Part shown: positions 24,282 through 35,100 of the stretch, one piece after another
Layout: each line of letters begins with the position of its first letter
How positions within the stretch are numbered: position 1 is the first letter of the stretch
Assembly (NCBI GenBank): GCA_011033025.1
Contig: WFMF01000268.1
Span: 124,001-188,000, forward strand
Source of the DNA: Beroe forskalii
Taxonomy: Eukaryota; Ctenophora; Nuda; Beroida; Beroidae
DNA length: 64,000 nt
Direction of reading: 5' to 3'
Translations under genes and position numbers: made by a program
Notes under the pieces: generated by a model
Told to the model about the DNA's origin: nothing
Seen by the model: the letters and a program-made list of their open reading frames with translations, nothing else
Databases searched by the model: none

Positions 24282-26081
24282 TACTGTCAACTACCCCGGA
24301 TTGGTGCGTGATGAAATCATAAATAATGTCATTAAATTGCATATATGTTATTGCACCAGTTTTTCTATGACACCCTATGACCTGATCCAAAATAAGAAAA
24401 TAAAAGGATGATTCAAAAATAGGAAGTTTAATTACTTAATTAATGAGGACTCAAGACTTCTTCTAGGCCACTAATTTTAGGATAGTGGGTTCCAACCAAC
24501 TTCTTTTTCTTTGATCTCAGATGATTTCAAGCGGACTCTGAGTAGTGGTGGCCGGTGGGTGAGTGAAGTACCGCCTACCGGGTAAGAAGTGGGAGCACGA
24601 TAGGGTAAAGTGGGAGTAGATTGGGAATGAAATGAGGCAGAATGAGAGTAGACTGCGAATGTGGAAGGTAGAATTGTACACAGAATTGACCATGGAATAG
24701 ACTGATGGACATGATTCAATAATGAAGTGTGAGTGAAATGAATTGACCACTCCACAGTCCACTCCATGGAGAAGGAGAGTGGGAGTATAATTAAACTGGA
24801 GTGGTTGCAGCCATCAAGATGTCAACCAATCATCAATGAAGGGAGCATTTGCAATTCTGGCATTCTGGAGCATCTCAACGACTTCAGTCATTAAAAAGAC
24901 CAATTTCATTTCCTCATGATTAGTCTCCAGCTATGAAATGCTATAATATTATAGCCTAATGGACCTTAATATGGGGTTCCAGGGGTGTGAAGATAGCAAC
25001 TGCAAACAAACATTCAAAGTTTAGGAGGATTGACGATACTCGACACCGTGCTTTATCCCTTCATTCCTCCATTCGAGCCTGGCGCGCGCATGCTTCTAGA
25101 AAGCTGATACTATTTTACTCCGCGACTTATATAGAGTTATGAATATACGCCTATATAATATGTTCTGAATATAGTAAGACGAAGGAATATAAAATGTTCA
25201 ATTAAATATTTTCTCATGCAATAAACCTCCGTGCAGAGAAGCAGTGCACTTGTGTGTTGTATATTCGTTGCTAAACATCCAATCACAAGCAAGTGCACGT
25301 CTTAACAATAACTTAATACAGTCCAATTCGCAATCATTTTTACAGCGCCGGTGGCTTTGCTTTCAAGATTTTAGTTATCCGTCGTTTATATGCTTAGATC
25401 TTTTTGAATTGCTTTTTGAAATTAGTAGGGTTTAACTGCTTACGATAAGTAGTATTTATCTACGCTTTTGCTTAGTGGTATTCGTTTCAAATGTTTCGTT
25501 TTCATTGGTGAACCTCGGCTATGAAACACGCCCTGATACCTATCCACTTATTGGCTTATTGTTCTTCCACTTATTTCAAATATTGTTCCCCCACTCCCAT
25601 TTTGCGTCATTGCCCTCGACGGGATAGCATAGATTAAGAAGTTCTGCGCCAATACTGGCATTGGATGTATCACACTACTAAATCGTATATCTCTAAGAGC
25701 GTGTGGCAAATCTCCAGATACATAGTACACTCTCACTAGAGTCCTAAATTACTGCTTATTTCTGGATAGTTGCCATAGTCTAGAGCAAGCAGACAGTCTC
25801 TCCTCCTCTCTGTTTACGACGAGGGTGGAACGAGAGAGGGAGTGAAGGTCATTGGGAAAAGAGGATGGTACTCGACCTGTAACATACCACTAATGAGCAA
25901 ATGCATCCGTGTTGAAACTTCATAGAAACTTATCTATCTCTATTCTCTCTGGCTATCGTATCCTATTCACAATATTCAACATTATCGAATACTTTCTGTC
26001 GTTTTGCGTTGTAAATGTTACGTTTCGAACTCTTAGAAACCAGTACTTGACAGAAAGTTGAACTTTTTACCCCTTAGGACC
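24282..26081. other. Intergenic region upstream of the SHIPPO gene
   Basis: No gene seen. The last bases before the ATG (TTTTTACCCCTTAG just before GACCATGG) look like a splice acceptor, so a non-coding first exon of the SHIPPO gene probably lies somewhere here, but I cannot place it. Small ORFs have no domain. Confidence 0.4.
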
Positions 26082-27518
26082 ATGGTTATAAAAGACACGT
26101 GTGGTAACCTCCGGGGCCACATGGGCGAGTACGCTGGAGAAGACAGAGAGTTCCTGACTACCCTGGCACGGCCCATGCCCGGGCCCTCCGACTACGGAGT
26201 CACTCTCAAAGCAAAGAGCGGGGCGGGGGAGTGGAGTGTGGTGGGGAAACCTAAAGACATCCCAGTGGGACCAGGACCACCTCCTAGCAGGTATAACACC
26301 GGGGGAGACATTTCCTGGTCTAACAAGAAGGTCACGCTGAAAGCTCAGGGTAAAACATGTCCGGTAGGACCAACTCATGATGTGCACGTGACACCTAGTA
26401 GAGGTCCTAACACCTACAATGTCACGTACGGGAACACCGGACACCTTTCTCAGAAGCACTCCATAGGGGCCCGGCTGTCAGGACCCATCTCCGACGTTCC
26501 GGGTCCTACTTACATGGCCCCTGACGACAGGTCTAAGAGCTTCTCCCTGGGCATGCCTCTCATCAAGTCCGATGAAACTGATGGCAGTGGGCCAGCAGCC
26601 TACGATCCCCCAGCTTCCATCAGAGGTCCTGAGCACGTGTTAGCCTCCAGACTGGGTAATGAAGTATCTGGGGACAGTCTAGCTCCTCTGCCACGGTTCT
26701 TTGGATGGAACATCGGACATACCCCCTTCAGGAAGAATATTGAAGACAGCCCAGGACCGATATACGATCCCCTGAAACCTGAAGGAGATGGTAAGAGCAT
26801 TGCCTGGAGACAGAAATACCACATATCTGCTGAGGGTAAAGTGCCGGCCTGGCCAGCTACCACAAGACGAGCCCCCGCTCCAGGATCCTACAATCCAAGG
26901 TTCTCTGATAAACCTAAAATCCCTCGAGCTCGCATGGGACCGAGATGTGTTACTCCTGACGATCCAGGCGAGCCAGGACCTAATAAGTACAGAGCTGAGA
27001 AGGATGAGTTCTCTAAGACATCATATGCATTTGGAGTGAAGAGCAAGCCGTCCTACCCTACCATCCTAAACTACGTGGAGCACAGGTCTACTCAAGATAT
27101 CCCTGCTCCTTTCAAGACCCACACTGTTTTCTCAAAGAACTCAGCTCCCAAAACCAAGATAGGGATGCGTCTCAAGGCTCCTGATTGCACTGTACCTGCA
27201 CCCAACAAGTACTCTCCTAAGAAACCTGACGGCCACCTGCCTCAGTTCAGTATGACGGCTAGACTACCGGATAAGTACGATACCGGCACCCCCGGCCCCG
27301 GATCTTATAACCTGGCTACTAAGACGGAAACGCCTCTTTTCAAAATGACCGGAAGACCGAAGAGCAAGAAATCTGATGCCACTCCCGGGCCAAACGCTTA
27401 CAACCTTTCTTACGTGAAGAGAAGCACTAAGGGTGGAGCGACTCTCAAGGGCAGACCCTCTCCATTTGTTTACTCTGGCTTCAAGAGCACTTCCAAAGTT
27501 TCTACCTTGTGCTCGTGA
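26082..27518 (+). CDS. SHIPPO/STPG-repeat protein (ODF3/CIMAP-like)
   Basis: Intronless 478-codon frame with a strong start context (GACCATGG). The protein carries about ten Pro-Gly-Pro-type repeats spaced through its length: for example SRGPNTYNV, SPGPIYDPL, APAPGSYNPR, EPGPNKYR, VPAPNKYSPK, TPGPGSYNL and TPGPNAYNL. The P-G-P-x-x-Y motif defines SHIPPO repeats of outer dense fibre protein 3 and STPG proteins, which bind ciliary doublet or sperm-tail microtubules. The sequence is basic and lacks a signal peptide or membrane segment, which fits a microtubule-associated role. At 478 residues it is longer than ODF3 itself (about 250) and nearer to long STPG members, so no exact orthologue is named. 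The 5' acceptor-like sequence suggests a spliced UTR. A poly(A) signal AATAAA lies at 27787. It converges with NOX5. Confidence 0.92.
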   Translation: MVIKDTCGNLRGHMGEYAGEDREFLTTLARPMPGPSDYGVTLKAKSGAGEWSVVGKPKDIPVGPGPPPSRYNTGGDISWSNKKVTLKAQGKTCPVGPTHDVHVTPSRGPNTYNVTYGNTGHLSQKHSIGARLSGPISDVPGPTYMAPDDRSKSFSLGMPLIKSDETDGSGPAAYDPPASIRGPEHVLASRLGNEVSGDSLAPLPRFFGWNIGHTPFRKNIEDSPGPIYDPLKPEGDGKSIAWRQKYHISAEGKVPAWPATTRRAPAPGSYNPRFSDKPKIPRARMGPRCVTPDDPGEPGPNKYRAEKDEFSKTSYAFGVKSKPSYPTILNYVEHRSTQDIPAPFKTHTVFSKNSAPKTKIGMRLKAPDCTVPAPNKYSPKKPDGHLPQFSMTARLPDKYDTGTPGPGSYNLATKTETPLFKMTGRPKSKKSDATPGPNAYNLSYVKRSTKGGATLKGRPSPFVYSGFKSTSKVSTLCS

Positions 27519-29108
27519 TTTCACTCCAACACTTAAATTCAAATAACTTTAAACAAAAAGAACATAAAAATCATTTGCATCAGTAGCATTATTTCTCCTA
27601 ATTGGACTAAAGGACCATGGAGAACTGTAGTGTATGGTACCATAACTCTCGTAATTGTTTGTCTGCATTGTATGCTGAGTTACGTCTCTCAACAAGAATT
27701 CTTGGTTATCTAACTACATTGGAATTATCGCTTTTGGACACATCGAAAGAGTACTAACCCATATGACGTGTGCACATGAATCGATCAATAAAAACACGTA
27801 AAATACGACAGAAAGCCTATGAAATGTAAATTGCGCGCACTGTTAAATGTGCGCCTTTATGAATCCCTTCTCATTCGATGCATGTCCATTGTGTACATAT
27901 ATGGTAACTAGAACTGCTAAACGCTTACCTCAAAACAGGAGAACTGATTTTGTCACAGGATAATTATTATCAATTCTTGGGACTGGTTGCTCATGTCGTA
28001 TTCGTTAGGGGATTCGTTCGTTGCTCATCAAGGAAAAGAACAGGATCACCATCCAACCAGGGGGAACAGGAAACTACATGATCTGTCATCCTACGAATAT
28101 TGTAAAATCAGTGTTGTCCAAAGATAGTAAAAGCAAAATGGATTTATCAAAATGCAATTAACAAGGATTCACATGTCATTTTCAATGTTCTCGAAGATTC
28201 AGTGTGAAATTTGAAAGAAAGCAGTGAAATAAGACATTTATCAATGGTGATTGATCATTTATTTGATGTGATTGAATATTCAGCACTTCTGGGTCAAATT
28301 CCATAGAGATTAGAGATAATTCGGTTTGGTATGCAACCGGTACCAAACAGAAATAAAAAGCGTGAAACAGCAACCAAATCGGCATAATTTTAAGCGTTAA
28401 AATATCAAATACTTTCACAGTTCTATTTTAAATTTAAGTAGTTAGTAAATTTTAAAACAAATAAATTATATTTTAGATTTATATTCAGCAAGTTAAAAGC
28501 TTTAATTTTGAAAAAGTAGTGAAAATATTTGAGTTTCAGATAAGTAAAATTAGATTGACCCATTTCACGGGTATAAAATTCGCATTTTTATTTTTCAGAG
28601 AATGAAATATTTAATTCTATCTGTAAATATTTAATTCTGTCAGCCACATTCGTATTATTTTTGAGTTTTGTGACCAAATTTTGAAATCAAACCCCGAGCG
28701 ATTTGAGGAATAATATAAGAAATCCGATGAATAATTGACAATTGAGAGGAAGTATGCCTTGGGAAATGTGTCACTATAAACCTCACCACAAGATAGATTC
28801 TGTCATATCTTCAGCAAACTGAACTACAAAACTCCAATCATCATCATTTCTTCCGGACCAAGGATGGTACGATTGTTTCTCATTGTATTTGCATTGTGAC
28901 TGTGTCCACTGTCCAATGTATGAATGTATACCATTGTATTTGCATACGTTCAAATTGTGTATCGATTCAACTCATATCATCATCAATGTGACAAATTGTA
29001 CGTTTCTGATCTCGACCGTGAGCTCTGACATAACATATTATTAAAAGCAACTGTGCAATGATGAAAACAGTATTGGTTCTGCCTGGGATATCTTTTAGGT
29101 GTTTTTCT
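27519..29108. other. Convergent intergenic region with AATAAA at 27787
   Basis: Space between the 3' ends of the SHIPPO gene (plus) and NOX5 (minus). The hexamer AATAAA at 27787-27792 is about 270 bp after the SHIPPO stop and is the likely poly(A) signal. The remainder, especially 28.4-28.7 kb, is very AT-rich with no exon seen. Confidence 0.5.
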
Positions 29109-32100
29109 TCAGAATTTCTCTGCTTTGAATCTGAAACCGTACTTGTTGCAGTAGGTGTTGATGACTTGGGCGAGGAGGGGCGATCCGCAGAAGAAAACTG
29201 TCACCTGAAAAAGTGTGAATATTGAATTTATACTGCATTTCAATTGTCTGTAATTCAGTTTTGTCTCACCACGCGTAGTCTGGCTCCCGCGTACGAGTTA
29301 AAATATTCCTCTTACTGAAACATTTCCTTCATCTTAATTCTCACCTTTCCTTTCTTCTTTTCGTCAAGTTGCGTGAAAACCTCCTTCCAGTCAGGTCTAC
29401 CGGCTTTAGTTCGAGCCTGGAAACACGACAAGAATCATATTGGAAAATGGAAAAGGTCCCTGGAATTGATCGTTTACAATGTATCATCAATATGGAAAAT
29501 TCTTGACGAGAAATTTTTTCACCTAATAATGAAGAAATTCCATTCTTAATTTCGGAAGAAAACTCCTCAGAATTTACTCACTTTGAGTCCTGTTATGACA
29601 TCCTTATTGCTCTTTTCATGCATCAGCTCCAGGGCCATCTGTAACCCGACAGCTTTAACGTCGCTCTTACGCAATGCTGATGTCATGTACATGTGTAGGT
29701 CGAGGAAGGAGGCGTCAGGGTTTTCATCCACTAAAAAACATAAATAAATAATAATATATATAAATAAATAATAAAATTTTGGCCTCATGGCCAACTCAAA
29801 AATTCGATCATTGATACCCTTATTATCTCTACCCAGTTCCATTTCATACAACATTATGTTGAAAAAGTTTGCATTAGGCAAAATTCACGACTTCTCGAAA
29901 ATCCCTTCACCTTTCAGTTAATAAAATCAACTGGGATTAGTTGAATTTTCATGGTGTTTATATCTGACCCTTCAATTGGGATTAATTTGATGCTATTTTC
30001 TTCCTCTGAGTCGTTGTCCTCACTACTTGCTTCACTCTCTCTCCGCCTGAAAGGTCCACCGTCAACTACACTGTCCCCACTAATCTTCCAACAAGTTTCT
30101 GGATGACTGCGTATTCGTTCTTTGAGTACGGCAACAACAGCCTTCCTTTTGGCCCTTTCATCGGCTGTGAGATCTGCAGAGAGATATATGCCATGGTAGT
30201 CATCATTGTCCCTGAGCAGAGGCGCTCTATTCAGCATTTTCCTCACATTATATGACGACTTGAGACGCAGTCGCAGCGGTCTCTTTGTTTCAGACGAACC
30301 AGTTCCGATGTACTCACTGGATGTCATGACAACATCACTACAATCCATACTCTCAATCAAGTCAGAACACCAATTAGATCTTGATCGGGAATCCATGGAA
30401 CCAGGGGCTCCATAGATAATGATGTTTTTCTTCTTATCGTGTTTCAATAATACTGTCTGAACAGTCGTGGAAACAACATCACCAACATCACTGCCCTTTC
30501 CTTGCTGAACTACTTCCGAATACGTCCGTACATTGCTTATTTCAGAAGTTTGCTTTTCAATCTCACTTTTCATCATATTCAGATCGTCCATAACCTTCTG
30601 CTCTCTTTCATTCTGCAATGAAATTGTATCCTCAAGCACACTAAAATGAGCTGCGTGGATTTTTTCTAACCATTTCTGAGCATCAAGTAAACTGTTCATG
30701 AGATCCACAACGTGATTAGCAAGGTCTTGTCTGGTGTTTTTCTTGTGAGATAAGATATTTTCCACTGTTCCTGGCCCGCCACATGTAACTTTCTCCAAGA
30801 TTTTCGCTCTTCTAGACGTAGTTTTGCTTAGGAACTTAAAGAAATCCGAGTTAGCGTAGCTCTTGTTTTCCATGGTTCGTGGTTTTTGTAATTTGATCGT
30901 ACTTTAAGTACCAAGAGTCGCAAGCAGCTGACAGGTGTAACGAAAGATAAAGTTAAAAAAGAGATTGTGTCACAGTTTTCAGTAGGTTATGGTTTGTAAG
31001 TCTGAAATATCACTTCTAAACTATGTAATGGTGAAGCAATAGACTGCCTACATGACCTATCAGTGAGTCAAGCCAGCATTGAGATATGCGAACCAATAAG
31101 CTAAAGCCCCCACATCTACAGCACGTATCCACCATATCTCAACACATTTAAGCACTCTAGCTTACCAACAGATATATCTCTGGCGTCTATCTCCAACTGA
31201 GTCATCAGTTTCAGGAACCACTCGAAGGAATGCTGGTCTCTGTTGATCCAGAAGAAGTCCACCTTCCTTATCTTAAACGCTCCCAGGTTTTCCTCCGGCA
31301 CCCACCGGTGTCCGCATTCAGGACACTTCTGGTTCGTCATCTGGTACTTGTGTACGATGGTTTGGAGGATGGAAGCGTACGGAGTCACACCTGGGGATAC
31401 ATAATGGGCATTGAGTTTTTGTTCAGAGTCCCCCATACTAAAATTTGAATACCCGTAAATGTGCAATAAGATTTAAGCAAAATTATCATATTATGTGAGA
31501 TCTATTCCTCAGTTCGTTCACTTTCTTAGCAAAAACACAGGCACACACAAATCAGACAGATATAATAGACCTTCCTACGAGTCTCTCTCACCTATTCCCG
31601 CTGCTATCAGCACAGCATGTTCCGCCTCGAATATATCCACTGCAGGAGCCCCGTACGGACCGTCAATGAACACCTCAATCTGCTTCCACTGACAAGTCAT
31701 CTTCCTGCGTCGCTCCAGGGGCGGGGGATGACCCCCGTTCCGGAGGGAGCAGGGCGACTCCTCCAGGGAGTCTCCTTGAGAGGTGGACACGTTCTTGCCG
31801 TTAATGTACTGCAAGTCAGCCATTTCCTCCTCCTTCGATTTGACGTACTCGTACACTTTGTTAGTCCAGTTACCAACCGCTCTGCGGGGGATTACGTGGG
31901 TGTCACAACAAGATATTAGTCATTAATGGCTTCCCAGTTCCCACTGATCTATCATTATCGTTAGATTTCGTGACTGAAATGAGCTATCCAAAGCTTGCCT
32001 TCCAAAAATGACACTGCCAGTTGCCACCTACCGTATGTGGAGTGAGAGAGGGTACTTCCCCTCGGCAGACGAGGATATGGTGAAGGGGTGCCACTCGTAC

Positions 32101-35100
32101 CGGGCTATCTTGGGGATGTTAACGAAGATGTAGTCTCCCGCGTTGAAATAGAATCCTTTAGGTCTCCCGATCTCCAAGTGGACGACCTGAGGAGCGATTG
32201 CCGAGGAGTGATGACAGAGGACTAATTGTTGGTATTCGATTTCTGTCATTGGCCGTACGGCTGTTGGGATAGACTGAAGAAAAGCCTTCAAAAAAGTGAG
32301 TTGCAAGAGCGTGAGGGCCAACGTTATAAAAACTCACGCGCTAAGACTCACGCGTGAGGGCAGGATGTTTGCGTCGCACACGTAAGTGTGCCCGTACCAG
32401 GAGAGGGTAAACAGACGGGACTTCCTGACGAACTCTACCAGGTAGATGAGTCCCGCGGGCGTGGCCCAGATGTAGAAACTCCGGGAATGGAAGAAGAGCA
32501 GGGCAGCGTAGGGAATGTAGAGCATGTGGGAGAAGTAGAATACCTGGAAATGTGGAATGTTGCTCATGAATAATAGGAGTATAGGGCCTCATCAAACCAA
32601 CCTTTGTTTGACTTTTCACTCCACAAAAACACCCAATTGTTTTGAGACATAAAAACTGCAAACTTTCAGTTTGTAACAAGTTTCAGCGATAAAAGAATCG
32701 GTGGAATAATTTGGGGAACAGAGCACATTATGCAATACCTGAAAGTAGCCTTCTCTGCGCACGTAGGGCAGCGAACAGAGGGCAATGACAACACTGATCA
32801 GGACCAGAAGAGCTCCTGTTGCGTAGGCAGTTCCAAACCACCCGTACAGGGCAGTGTCGTCGTGTATCCAGAAGAGTTTTATCAGATACTCGTACCCCTT
32901 TGCGGAGTACCCTGAAATAGTCAACTCAATGAATTATAATCACTATCCCATATTCTATTCCTATGTAGTACATATGTTTTTATGAAAGGACGCGAAATTT
33001 AAAAAAATAAGTACAGCTTACCTATCATAGGATAATATTTATTCTGCTGATATTTGAATTGTCAGATAGGCAGTAGGTACTGATAGAAGGTGCAGTTTAC
33101 GAAGACTAAAAACTCACCTAGATGAGCCAAGTGAGCTATGGTATGGAAGATGCTGAGCACCATGCACAGGACTCCGATGGCCTTGTGGAACTCTATGCTC
33201 TGATCGAGAGCCAGGAACTTGGAAAGGGGCGTGGCTCTGAGCTTCGTCAACAAGTAGCGGGACATGGTCAGGAAGAGGAGAACTCTGAGGGGAGTGGTGC
33301 ATGTTAGGGAATAGGGAAAAGTTTAGGGAAATGTAGGGAATAGCTCTTCGTTAGGGAACCAATCTAAATATAAATATCGGTGAATTTTAGGAAGAAAGAA
33401 AGATTCGATGAGGCTTTTCGAACCTCTAGCATAATTAGCGGAAATAATTAATTCAAATCACTCGACTTTCATTGATTTGTAGGATTATATTCCATGCATT
33501 GATAGAAAAATTTTAAAATTACCAGTTACTCAGTTGGCAATATTTATCAAAAGAACGTACACACAAGCAGAGATAGTTTTGCCAGTTCCTTTGGCAATCA
33601 TGAGCCACAACGAGTAATCTCTGTAGAGATAAGCTCCTAGGAGTAGGAGTATTACCATGGCAACCACCAGAGCAGCTATGTTAGATACCAGGGGCAGGTT
33701 GTTCACCAGAAACCTGGAATTGAGTTCAATTAAATTCCAAAACACAGTGAACCTGAAACTTTATCAAACCAAATCAACAGGCTAAGGGATATATGGTTTC
33801 ACACTTAAATTAAATGGGTCAAAAAACAAATCTGCAGAGAGAAACTGAAGTATATGAATATTTCATTTACCAATCCATCCCATATCGATAAGAAAATACT
33901 CACGATCTGGTGAAGAAGTTGAGGTTTTTGTGGAGGAAAGCCCGTATCCAGTTGGCTGGAGGGGGCGGTGGCTTCAGCCAGTGGGACGCACTGCAAGGTA
34001 ACGTTAGAAATTCCTGACAATCAGTGGAGCATATTGAGCTCTAGTTTCGTTGATTTTTTCCATACAATTTTCGTAGAATCAGAACAAGGCATTGAGCCCG
34101 TTACCCATCTGTGTTTTGTTAATTATACTACCCGAGCTTGAAGAAATAGGTGGTAGAAACGGAATTCTATATAATGCATATGGGACGTAGGCATGCTTCA
34201 TCCACATTCATGAGCCTTTTAAACAACGCGCCAATATAGCTTGGTGTAGTTATTTACGGTGTCCGCTAGTTACTGAGTTACCATGGTGGTTCACGATCCT
34301 CTGTTCATCCTAATGTAGAAATTTGGAGATTGATTCTTTTTCATAATCTTCATTTCATGAAGAGGTACACGAATGTCTAACGATTTTCTAGGAAACTCCA
34401 TCAAATTTGTTTTTCGATCAAATTAACATTTTTCTAAATTTTTCTATTTTTTTTAATTTTAAAAGTGAGCTCTGAGCTGTGAATTTTCGCAAATAAACTC
34501 AAACTGCAGAAACTTGCAAGAAAATAATGCGACGCCGCATGATATAATCATTGTCATAAATGGAAACCGCGATAAATAAGAGCACGATATCACACAAAAC
34601 TCCTAATCTTGCGGAGTGTAGCGCGTAAACGGGAAACAGAACATGGCAGGTGTTGCGCGACTCCAGAACATGGCCGGTGTTGCATTGTTGATAAAATCTC
34701 CCTCAAATTGTGATCACGTACAACTTTCCTGAAATTTGTGGACATCGCCAATGTTAAGAAAATGAGCACAATTATTGTTTTCAGTCTATACTTATGAACG
34801 AATATTTATAAAATTGATTCACTGATATTGGTACTTTGGTATTATGATGTGACAGTGTGACACTTGATAGCAGTGTTTATCGTCAACTCACCTTCCCAAA
34901 CGGACAATGGTCAACGATCAAATGACGGCATGTTTTATACCAGCCCCGTATTCACAAAAAGGTCAATGGGGAGGGAAAAATGGCAACACTTCGGACTACC
35001 TCATCAATAAAGCAATACACTTGACTGGCAACACTTCGGACTACCTTATCAATGAAGCAATACACCTGACTCAGTACCTGATTGTGAGGTTCTCTATGAC

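Noticed and set aside
26067-26459. 130-codon minus-strand ORF opposite the SHIPPO gene
   Set aside because: Shadow of the repeat-rich plus-strand gene.
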